Origin: a bacterium | GTDB taxonomy: Bacteria; Zhuqueibacterota; Zhuqueibacteria; Residuimicrobiales; Krinioviventaceae | Length of the DNA: 6,014 nucleotides | Direction of reading: 5' to 3' | Assembly: GCA_024278645.1 (NCBI GenBank) | Contig: JAJRST010000047.1 | Location: 1-6,014 of the forward strand | Shown here: piece after piece, positions 1 through 6,014 of the stretch | How positions within the stretch are numbered: the first letter of the stretch is position 1 | How the letters are laid out: the number at the start of each line of letters is the position of its first letter | Translations under genes and position numbers: made by a program | Notes under the pieces: model-generated | Databases searched by the model: none | The model's input: the letters and a program-made list of their open reading frames with translations, nothing else | Told to the model about the DNA's origin: nothing

Positions 1-1360
1 AATCGGTCAATTGTATCTTGGCGTCGGAGAGCTGGATCTGAAAAAGATTGAGATCCATGCCGGTCAGGTCGCCGTTTTCGTAGCGCTGTAAATTTATTTC
101 ATAAGTGAGATCGGCGTTCTTGACATTCTGCCGGGCGATTTCGATCTGCTTGACCAGGTTCTGCAACTGACGATAAGATCGACGGATGCCGATGAGGATG
201 TCGTCCTCCTGCTCCTGCAAAGACACCTTTCTTGACGCCACGACAGCCTCGGATGCCTTGATTCGCGCCCTGCGCTCACCCCAGTCAAATAAAGGGATGT
301 CAAAAGAGATGGTGGCTTTGCGATCCTTTGTCGGCTTTTCATACATGGCGCCCAATTCCTCATTGACGCCGATGATGCCGTAGGTCAGGTTGAGGTTGCC
401 CTTGAACTCATTGTAGGCCATGGTTTCAATGAGCGAATGATACGCCGACTGGATGTCGATATTTCTCTGGCGCAGTTCGAGGCGATTTTTCAAGCCTTCA
501 TTTATGGCTTTTTGCAGATCAATGTCGACCACCCGATGCGTCACGTCGCCCACGATGTTCAGCGAATCGAGCACGGGAAAGCCGATGAGCTTTTTAAACT
601 GGTCCAGTGCGTTTTCAAGCATAACCTTGTTGTTTTGTACTTTGGACTCGCTGTTGAGCAGATTCAGCTCGGCCTGGTACAGCTCCTCTTTTGCCGCCAG
701 GCCGGCGTCAACTTTGTTTTTAATAATGTTAAAGCTGTTGTTTGTGTTGTCGTACTCTTCCTGCGAAATGATGTAATTCAACTGTGCGCGGTAGACCTCG
801 TAAAATCCGCTGGTCACATCATATTCCAATGCCAGTTTTCGCAGGATATAATTCAGCGTTGTATTTTCAAGGTCCAGCTCGAGGTCGAACAACGCCAGCT
901 TTGTGCGATTGTAGGTGAACAACGGCTGATTGTAATTAAAATAAAGATTGTTGCTCCAGGTAGTGTTGCGCTCATCCCGCACATCGCTCCATGCCTCCTG
1001 CCATTGAATCCTGTTGGTGAGCGAAAAAGAGCCGTCCGTCCAGATGATCGGCTGCGAGATGCGAAAATCGGCGGAACTTGATTTATTCTCGCTGGTATAC
1101 CACACATTATTGAATCGATCAAAGCGTTGATCATACGAATAGGCGAACGGATTGATCGACAGGCTGAAATTGGACTTTAGAGATGCTCTTTGCGCTTTCA
1201 AAGACTGTTCGCTGCGTTCCAGGCTCAACTTGGCCTGCTTGATCTGCGGACTGTTTTGCATGGCCAGGTTCAGCGCATCCTGCAGGGACAGCGTCGTCTG
1301 CGCCGCCAGGGAGACGGAGAAAAAGAGCAGGGACAGGATTGTGGTTACTATTTTATTCAT
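1..1360 (-). CDS. TolC-family outer membrane efflux protein (3' end beyond the window)
   Basis: The 453 codons visible from ATG at 1360 run open to the window edge with no stop. Residues 1-20 form a signal peptide (MNKIV, then a hydrophobic run to SLAA), so the product is exported. What follows has the two-fold plan of the OEP/TolC family: the first repeat opens with SLQDALNLA at about 25-33 and has a helical stretch with VDAGLAAKEELYQAEL at about 217-232. The second repeat has PLFDWGERRARIKASEA at about 356-372 and ends with RYENGDLTGMDLNLFQ at about 426-441, a very typical TolC-family end motif. Members form trimeric channels through the outer membrane and periplasm for type I secretion or efflux. 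Probably only a few dozen residues are missing. The start lies 16 bases after the permease stop with a weak GGGA site, so the gene is probably co-transcribed and its partner is this or a downstream transporter. The family call is firm; the substrate is unknown. Confidence 0.93.
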   Translation of the reverse strand, partial: MNKIVTTILSLLFFSVSLAAQTTLSLQDALNLAMQNSPQIKQAKLSLERSEQSLKAQRASLKSNFSLSINPFAYSYDQRFDRFNNVWYTSENKSSSADFRISQPIIWTDGSFSLTNRIQWQEAWSDVRDERNTTWSNNLYFNYNQPLFTYNRTKLALFDLELDLENTTLNYILRKLALEYDVTSGFYEVYRAQLNYIISQEEYDNTNNSFNIIKNKVDAGLAAKEELYQAELNLLNSESKVQNNKVMLENALDQFKKLIGFPVLDSLNIVGDVTHRVVDIDLQKAINEGLKNRLELRQRNIDIQSAYHSLIETMAYNEFKGNLNLTYGIIGVNEELGAMYEKPTKDRKATISFDIPLFDWGERRARIKASEAVVASRKVSLQEQEDDILIGIRRSYRQLQNLVKQIEIARQNVKNADLTYEINLQRYENGDLTGMDLNLFQIQLSDAKIQLTD

Positions 1361-1376
1361 TTTATTTCCCGATGGT

Positions 1377-4300
1377 TCACTTGACCCATTTTACAGCATC
1401 GGCAATGACGATTCTGCCTTTTGATTTGTTTGACAACTCTACTTTGTTTATGCCGGCGGAGAGATAATAAGAGCCCAGGTAATTCCACCCCTCGGCCGAA
1501 TCGACGGACCATTCGACCTCTTCCACGCCGTCATCATGGTAAACGGAGTAATGGAAATCTTTGACAAAATTGCGAGCGCGCCTGCCGTGCATGGGCAAAC
1601 TTTCTCCATAAGCATAAATGGCGTATTGACCCGATTCGGGTAGATCGATCTCCCATGCGACCTTGGAGTTGCCATCGCCGGCGCGGATATAGTGCGCCGA
1701 GTGCACCAGTTCGCCATAAAAAAGAGAGTTGATCGTCTTGCTCCACACCTGCGGTCCGCGCCAGGGACGAAACGGACGATATTCATCCTCTTCCTGATCC
1801 CTGATCCTGAGCAGACGCTTTAGCGGCGTCTGTTTAACCTTGGTCAAAACCTTGAATCCGTCGTCCTCGTTGTCGACTATGTATTCTCCGGGCATGGATA
1901 ATTTCGGCGGCTCGTCAAGCAGACGTTCTCCATCGAGTGGTTTGGCCTTGTTATTTTGTTCAAACTCTTCCAAACGGTGCACTGCCTGCGACGGCAGGTT
2001 TCTTGAGACAAGCGTATTCAGAGTCATGGCCCGAGGCTGATCGTCCAAAACAACGGCCACCTCTTTGGCGGCGCCGGCCGGCACATAAACGGCGCGCTGA
2101 TAATCCGAAGCGCCCCTGTTAAACCGCGGACCGTCTCGTCGCCCGCCGGGAATTAAAAAATCGACGACGACGACGCCGTCGACATCTTCAACATTGGAGA
2201 CCGTAAACATGACTTGATAGCGTTGACGGTCGCCGTCCAGAACTTTATAATTGCTGAAATTGCTGAAATAAAATCCCGGCACATTCTTCCGGTAAAGCCA
2301 GGCGTTCAGTTCTTTTTCCAATGAAAAGTTTAACTGCGTCTCGAGGTCGTTGAAAAACTGCCTGGCCGGCGTCGTTGTAAAGCGGTTGTCGAGCAGCGTC
2401 TGCGTTAGAAACTGTTCCAGTCGCTCGCCGCCGACCTTGCTCTCCATGAGCCGAAAGAGATAGTCGCTCTTTGCCGAGAGCAGGCTGTTGGCAATATCGA
2501 TATTTTGCGGATCGGACAACACCTCGCTCAACGACTGCTCGCGCAGCTTTAAACAGGCTTTTTCTTCGTCGGTAATGGCCTGGCGAAAGCGCATAAAGCT
2601 GAAACCGGAATACTCGACCTTTCCTTTAAGGTAGGCCTCCAGGGCAGGGTCAAACAGCGGCAATTCAACGGATTGAATGCTGTTGCTAAAATGGTAATAA
2701 TTTGGAAAGATGCCGAGCGCCCCCCGTTCAATACCCCAATCGGATCGAGAACGTCGAAAGCTGGTCATGCCGAAAAGTTCGTTTTCGACAAAGTAACGCA
2801 ACACCCGGACCTGCACTTCTGTCTCGGACATGCTTTGATTACGATCCTGCAGGCGCTCACGGGCGCGCTTAACATTACGTTTAAAATCCGCTGAACTGAC
2901 TGGGGCGCCGTTTTCGGGCAGCAACACCTGCATCGGCTGCAGATAATCCTTGTGCCACACCAGCGGCGTGGATAACGGCGTGAAATGAATCGGCGCTTCA
3001 ATGATGGAAAAGGACTTGAACGGATAATCCATCCGCGTCCTTAGTTCATAGTCATTTTTCAACTCCCGGATCAGCGACGCCAGGGTGTCGGTCAGCGCGT
3101 TTGTGTATTCCTCAAAATAGCGATGATCCCTGTGCGTGAACAAATTGTAGGTAACGCTGTCAACGGCGACGGATCGTTTGCGGTAGGGGCCGATCACCAG
3201 GGAAATTTGCGGCAGAGGATTCCCGGGCTGAAAGACGACCAGGCCGTCCTCCTCTCTCCCCTCCCCCTGACTTACGGCCGTCAGTTGCGGCAAAGTCTTG
3301 ACCCGCAACGTATATGTTGAGAACTGTCGTTGATTGGGCGCCACCAGCCCCTTTCCATGTCCCACGCCCGGCACGGGATACCAGCCGGCCTCTTTGGTGA
3401 GCAGGACATAGTCGTCCGAGACATAGGCGTATTTTTTGCCGAGCTTGTACAGCATGGCCTGGTTCAGCCCGTTCCGCTCCTCCTCGGAAGCGGCGATGTA
3501 GCAGGCCTGTTCATCGATGCGGCCGGCATAATGCACGATCAGCTCGGCGGCGTCGCCCGGGGCCAACGTGCCGGCGGGTTCGATGATCAAAAGATGCTTC
3601 TCCCGCCGCGCCTGAACCGGCTCGCCGTTCATTTTGACCTCGACGACGTGCAGTCCGGGGTTCAGGGTAAAGACCAGCTCGGAGAGCGGTTCGTCGCTGC
3701 GAAGCCGCAACGAGGCCGTCACATCAATGTCCTTGTCGCGATGTTCAAAAGACAAATCATAATCGGAAACCGTAACCACGGGCAGGTGGGCATAGTTGTC
3801 GTTCAGAGCTTTCATCCCGGCGCGCAGCGATTCGCCGGAGCGGGCGATTGCCGTATATTTCACAAACAGCAAAACGCCGAGGCCGATAAAGATCACCGAC
3901 AGCACACGAGAAGCGGCCTGCATGGCCCTGGACTGCGGCAGCCGCTTGAAAAGGAGCACGGAGACAAATACAAGCCCCAAGCCAATTGACGCATAGGCCA
4001 GGCGCTGCATCACAATAGCCGACAGGTTGCTAAAGCCGACAAAATCGGACCAGGCAAAGGGCAGGAAAAAAGCGACGCCGTCAAATACCGCGTTAAATTT
4101 GAAATTCAGGGCGATCAATGAAATGGCAAAATAACCGAGCAGCAAAATAAAGGTCACCGCCTGGTTGCCGATGACGCTCATGATAAAAAACGAAAGACCG
4201 AAAATATAGATCAATGTCGGCAGGCTGATCAACAAAAGATAATAAAGATAAGGCATGGCCTGGAACGGCGCATCGGAGAAAACAACATTGATGACCGCGG

Positions 4301-4694
4301 CGATGATGAGCATGAGAATGTTCAAGCCGAGAAAGACCTGAAGCAGCCCCAGACTCTTGCCGAGGATGTAATCGGCGTTGGACATGGAGCGCATATAAAT
4401 CACTTCGGTGGTATTGGACTTGCGATCTCGTTTAATAAAATCCGAGGCCAGAAAGATGGCAATAACCGCCTGCGCCAAATTCAGCAGCATCACGTTAAAA
4501 TAGGGAATAGACGCCGGGATGCCGCGAAACGGCCAGGGCATGGCGTCAAACGCGTCGGTGAAAAAAGCGACATTCAGAAACGTGAGCACGATCAGCGACA
4601 GGCCGGCAAAAATACGAAAGAACCAACTGCGCAGCAATGTCTTGACTTCATACTTTGCGATGGTGCATATATTCTTCAAAGATAGCAGATTCAC
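1377..4694 (-). CDS. Giant ABC-2-type permease with degenerate M1-peptidase-like ectodomain and C-terminal golvesin-like domain
   Basis: A 1105-residue protein from GTG 4694. The N-terminal part (TIAKYEVKTLLRSWFFRIF at about 11-29) is typical of ABC-2 permeases. Hydrophobic segments lie near 24-45, 65-86, 113-139, 148-174, 178-199, 234-250 and 263-279. Seven crossings from a cytoplasmic N terminus would place the rest outside the inner membrane. Residues about 305-807 resemble an M1 aminopeptidase (beta-rich start SDYDLSFEHRDKDIDVTASL, helical later part), but there is no HExxH and no GAMEN motif. The expected catalytic stretch instead reads FSIIEAPIHF...QPMQVLLPENG, so peptidase activity is unlikely. 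Residues about 937-1103 begin with IVDNEDDGF and end with YSVYHDDG, GWNYLGSYYLSAG and IADAVKWV, matching golvesin C-terminal-like/Xly CBD-like domains as I remember them. The ATPase gene lies 106 bases upstream and is the obvious partner; a TolC-like gene follows 16 bases downstream. An in-frame GTG at 4763 was rejected as start because the 23 extra residues come from a 7-bp repeat; TTG 4679 is another option. Substrate unknown. Confidence 0.9.
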   Translation of the reverse strand: MNLLSLKNICTIAKYEVKTLLRSWFFRIFAGLSLIVLTFLNVAFFTDAFDAMPWPFRGIPASIPYFNVMLLNLAQAVIAIFLASDFIKRDRKSNTTEVIYMRSMSNADYILGKSLGLLQVFLGLNILMLIIAAVINVVFSDAPFQAMPYLYYLLLISLPTLIYIFGLSFFIMSVIGNQAVTFILLLGYFAISLIALNFKFNAVFDGVAFFLPFAWSDFVGFSNLSAIVMQRLAYASIGLGLVFVSVLLFKRLPQSRAMQAASRVLSVIFIGLGVLLFVKYTAIARSGESLRAGMKALNDNYAHLPVVTVSDYDLSFEHRDKDIDVTASLRLRSDEPLSELVFTLNPGLHVVEVKMNGEPVQARREKHLLIIEPAGTLAPGDAAELIVHYAGRIDEQACYIAASEEERNGLNQAMLYKLGKKYAYVSDDYVLLTKEAGWYPVPGVGHGKGLVAPNQRQFSTYTLRVKTLPQLTAVSQGEGREEDGLVVFQPGNPLPQISLVIGPYRKRSVAVDSVTYNLFTHRDHRYFEEYTNALTDTLASLIRELKNDYELRTRMDYPFKSFSIIEAPIHFTPLSTPLVWHKDYLQPMQVLLPENGAPVSSADFKRNVKRARERLQDRNQSMSETEVQVRVLRYFVENELFGMTSFRRSRSDWGIERGALGIFPNYYHFSNSIQSVELPLFDPALEAYLKGKVEYSGFSFMRFRQAITDEEKACLKLREQSLSEVLSDPQNIDIANSLLSAKSDYLFRLMESKVGGERLEQFLTQTLLDNRFTTTPARQFFNDLETQLNFSLEKELNAWLYRKNVPGFYFSNFSNYKVLDGDRQRYQVMFTVSNVEDVDGVVVVDFLIPGGRRDGPRFNRGASDYQRAVYVPAGAAKEVAVVLDDQPRAMTLNTLVSRNLPSQAVHRLEEFEQNNKAKPLDGERLLDEPPKLSMPGEYIVDNEDDGFKVLTKVKQTPLKRLLRIRDQEEDEYRPFRPWRGPQVWSKTINSLFYGELVHSAHYIRAGDGNSKVAWEIDLPESGQYAIYAYGESLPMHGRRARNFVKDFHYSVYHDDGVEEVEWSVDSAEGWNYLGSYYLSAGINKVELSNKSKGRIVIADAVKWVK

Positions 4695-4699
4695 ACCTT

Positions 4700-4703
4700 T
4701 CCT
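4700..4703 (-). promoter_or_regulatory. Ribosome-binding site that decides the permease start
   Basis: On the coding strand AGGA sits 5 bases before GTG 4694, within a purine run AGGAAAGG. No comparable site precedes the in-frame GTG at 4763 (upstream bases TGGCGAAA), and the run is too far from TTG 4679 for usual spacing. It therefore favours GTG 4694, although the near start-adjacent AAGG leaves some doubt. Confidence 0.5.
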
Positions 4704-4721
4704 AACCCGAACAAGCCGGAA

Positions 4722-4763
4722 ATTCCAAACTCCAAATCCCAAAATCCAACTGTGAAATTCCAC
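4722..4763 (-). repeat. Degenerate tandem array of 7-bp units (TTGGRNT) in the ATPase-permease spacer
   Basis: Read on the coding strand, four abutting heptads are clear at 4722-4749: TTGGATT, TTGGGAT, TTGGAGT and TTGGAAT. Two further positions in the same 7-base phase (4750-4763) are diverged. The 9-mer GAAATTCCA occurs on the plus strand at 4719-4727 and again at 4754-4762, exactly 35 bases apart, which equals five units. The array is open in the permease frame and reads as HSWILGFGVWNF, a low-complexity W/G/F peptide with no likeness to a permease N terminus. Similar TTTGGAATTTGGGATTT-type runs occur, as I recall, in spacers of several environmental bacterial phyla. Function is unknown. 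Confidence 0.6.
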
Positions 4764-4778
4764 TTTCGCCAGATTTGG

Positions 4779-4796
4779 TTAAAAATAAATTTTTAA
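4779..4796. repeat. A/T-only inverted repeat just after the ATPase stop
   Basis: TTAAAAA and TTTTTAA form perfect 7-bp arms around a 4-base loop, starting 4 bases past the ATPase stop codon in the transcript direction. The stem has no G or C, so it would be a weak hairpin and is not a convincing intrinsic terminator. It could be a bendable AT tract or simply chance in an AT-rich spacer. Confidence 0.3.
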
Positions 4797-4800
4797 GACA

Positions 4801-5691
4801 CTAAAGATTAAAGTTGTTCAACCCATATTCCATGCGATAAACATACGCATGTTCCAGGTTGGGCTCGATCTCCTTCCCGGCAAAATCCTTTAGGTCATCC
4901 GCCACGACCTGCACTTCCCATCCCTTCTCCGATGGGATGGCGGCGATGACCGGGTATTTTTCCTTGATGCCGTCCAGTTCGCTGTCAATGGCCTCTATTT
5001 TAAAAACGTGGCCTCGCGCCGCATCGATCAATTTTTCCGGCGAGTCGTTAAAAATCATTTCACCTTTGCTCAACAAAGCCATGTCGGTGCAGGTGCTGGA
5101 AATGTCGCCGACGATATGGGTGGACAGGATAATGATGATGTCGCGTTGCGTCATTTCGGAGAGCAAATTGCGGAAGCGAATGCGTTCTTCCGGATCGAGT
5201 CCGGTGGTCGGCTCGTCGACGATGACAACCTGCGGCTCGCCGATCAGCGCCTGGGCGATGCCGAGCCGTCGCTTCATGCCGCCGGAGAGTTTGTTGGCGT
5301 CGCGCTCGCGGACATCGAACAGACCGACTTTTTCGAGCATCTCGTCGACGGCTTGTTTGCGCCGCCGCGTGTTTGTCAGGCCGGCGAGTGAAGCGGCATA
5401 GTCGAGAAACTCCCAGGTCTTTAGTTTTGAAAACACGCTAAAATCTTGCGGCAAATAGCCCAACATGGCGCGAATCTTTCGTCTGTCGTCAATCAGATCA
5501 TGGTCGCCGATTCGTACCGCGCCGGCCGTCGGTTTTATCAGCGTCGCCAGAATTCGCATGAGCGTGGTTTTGCCGGCGCCGTTCGGTCCCAGCAGGCCGA
5601 ACAGGCCGCTGTTGATTTCCAGATTGATGTCCTTGAGAGCGAACAAGCCGCCTTTGTATTCCTTGCGCAGACCTTTGATAGAGATGTTCAT
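4801..5691 (-). CDS. ABC transporter ATP-binding protein (ABC-2-type exporter)
   Basis: A complete 296-residue nucleotide-binding subunit that would dimerise on the cytoplasmic face and drive the neighbouring permease by ATP hydrolysis. All core motifs are present: Walker A GPNGAGKT at 35-42, Q-loop glutamine 82 (GYLPQ), signature LSGGM at 135-139, Walker B VVIVDEP at 155-161 with catalytic Glu160, D-loop around GLD 164-166, and H-loop His192 (STH). The catalytic domain takes about the first 220 residues. The remaining 75 form a C-terminal extension ending in EPNLEHAYVYRM, as in drug/antibiotic-type ABC-2 ATPases. ATG 5691 has a weak GGGA site 5 bases upstream and gives the expected N terminus. 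The gene lies 71 bases after the LOG-family gene and 106 bases before the permease, all on one strand. No clear promoter was found in the 71-base spacer. The family call is very firm; the transported molecule cannot be inferred. Confidence 0.95.
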   Translation of the reverse strand: MNISIKGLRKEYKGGLFALKDINLEINSGLFGLLGPNGAGKTTLMRILATLIKPTAGAVRIGDHDLIDDRRKIRAMLGYLPQDFSVFSKLKTWEFLDYAASLAGLTNTRRRKQAVDEMLEKVGLFDVRERDANKLSGGMKRRLGIAQALIGEPQVVIVDEPTTGLDPEERIRFRNLLSEMTQRDIIIILSTHIVGDISSTCTDMALLSKGEMIFNDSPEKLIDAARGHVFKIEAIDSELDGIKEKYPVIAAIPSEKGWEVQVVADDLKDFAGKEIEPNLEHAYVYRMEYGLNNFNL

Positions 5692-5762
5692 AATTTTCCC
5701 GTTATGTTCAATTCTTTAAGACGTGAGAAAAAACAAAAAGTTCTGCTTGCGAGGGAAAAATA

Positions 5763-6014
5763 TTACCAATGCCAATAGTGCGGCTTGCCGACAAACTCCC
5801 GTTCAAAATGGGTCTTCAGGGTTGCAAACGCTTCGTCCACATCATCGACGATATGAAACAAATTCAAATCCTCCTCGGAAATGACGTTCCATTCGACCAT
5901 TTTTTCAAAATTGATGACCTGCTCCCAGTAATCCTTGCCATAAACAATGACGCACAACGGCTTTTTCACCTTGAGCGTCTGGCGCAGGGTCAACAATTCA
6001 AACAGCTCGTCGAA
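5763..6014 (-). CDS. LOG-family protein (TIGR00730-type), C-terminal part only
   Basis: The last 83 residues and TAA stop of a gene whose 5' part lies beyond the right edge. The visible part begins FDELFELLTLRQTLK, which is what follows the PGG-GT nucleotide-binding loop in LOG proteins (consensus GGxGTxxE). The loop itself must lie just outside; the glutamate of DE is visible. PLCVIVYGKDYWEQVINF and the EEDLNLFHIVDDVDEAF stretch (about residues 17-34 and 41-57 of this fragment) match the family's final strand, helix and tail. Characterised LOG proteins are cytoplasmic enzymes that cleave nucleoside 5'-monophosphates to base and ribose 5-phosphate, for example releasing cytokinins; they were formerly misnamed lysine decarboxylases. 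An internal TTG at 5996 is not a start, because the frame stays open with family-like sequence to the edge. The 71 bases after the stop are U-rich in part, but I saw no clear terminator, so read-through into the ABC genes is possible. Confidence 0.85.
   Translation of the reverse strand, partial: FDELFELLTLRQTLKVKKPLCVIVYGKDYWEQVINFEKMVEWNVISEEDLNLFHIVDDVDEAFATLKTHFEREFVGKPHYWHW

Noticed and set aside
437..1081. A 214-codon open frame on the plus strand
   Set aside because: It lies wholly opposite the TolC-like gene, whose minus-strand translation gives clear family motifs on both sides. The plus-strand product has no recognisable domain and no ribosome-binding site of note.
3330..3989. A 219-codon open frame on the plus strand
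   Set aside because: It is antisense to the permease ectodomain and last membrane segments, rich in H, Q and G as expected for a shadow frame, and has no family resemblance.
4695..4763. Upstream GTG 4763 as the permease start
   Set aside because: The added 23 residues are encoded by the heptad repeat spacer and lack a ribosome-binding site, whereas GTG 4694 has AGGA at 5 bases and lies close to the conserved KNICTIAKYE segment.
4779..4796. A/T-only inverted repeat as a transcription terminator after the ATPase
   Set aside because: The stem has no G-C pair, and a terminator here would cut the ATPase from its obvious permease partner.
4859..5401. Plus-strand open frames of 127 and 180 codons opposite the ATPase
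   Set aside because: Both mirror the well-conserved ATPase coding sequence; serine/methionine-rich or low-information products with no domain.
5692..5762. Promoter for the ABC genes in the 71-base spacer
   Set aside because: I tried sigma-70-like and Bacteroidota-like (TTTG / TAnnTTTG) patterns on the coding strand; no pair with acceptable sequence and spacing was found.

Overview
The window holds four genes, all read from the minus strand, so transcription runs from the right edge to the left edge. In that order they are: the C-terminal end of a LOG-family (TIGR00730-type) nucleotide phosphoribohydrolase (5763-6014, cut by the window edge); a complete ABC transporter ATPase (4801-5691); a very large ABC-2-type permease with a long extracytoplasmic tail (1377-4694); and a TolC-family outer-membrane efflux protein (1-1360, 3' end beyond the window). 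No RNA genes, transposases, integrases or CRISPR repeats were seen. No stretch of 300 bases lacks a gene.

The core is an export module. The ATPase has all the motifs needed for ATP binding and hydrolysis. The permease has about seven membrane segments, followed by roughly 500 residues that resemble an M1 aminopeptidase but lack the HExxH zinc site. It ends in a domain that closely resembles the golvesin C-terminal-like/Xly carbohydrate-binding-like fold. The tolC-like gene starts 16 bases after the permease stop, which points to co-transcription and suggests an outer-membrane exit for something handled by this or a further downstream pump. A periplasmic adaptor (HlyD/MacA type) is not in the window and may lie past the left edge. 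The substrate cannot be read from the sequence.

The spacers between genes are short: 16, 106 and 71 bases. The 106-base spacer between ATPase and permease carries a degenerate tandem array of 7-bp units (TTGGRNT on the coding strand). This array happens to be open in the permease frame and creates a false N-terminal extension, so the permease start was set at GTG 4694, which has an AGGA ribosome-binding site.

Organism: a TolC protein with a signal peptide implies a double-membraned (Gram-negative-type) bacterium. Base composition looks balanced. The permease with a pseudo-M1 domain, and heptad spacer repeats of this type, recall Bacteroidota, Calditrichota and related candidate phyla of the FCB group. 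This placement is an impression from memory, not a search, and is weakly held.
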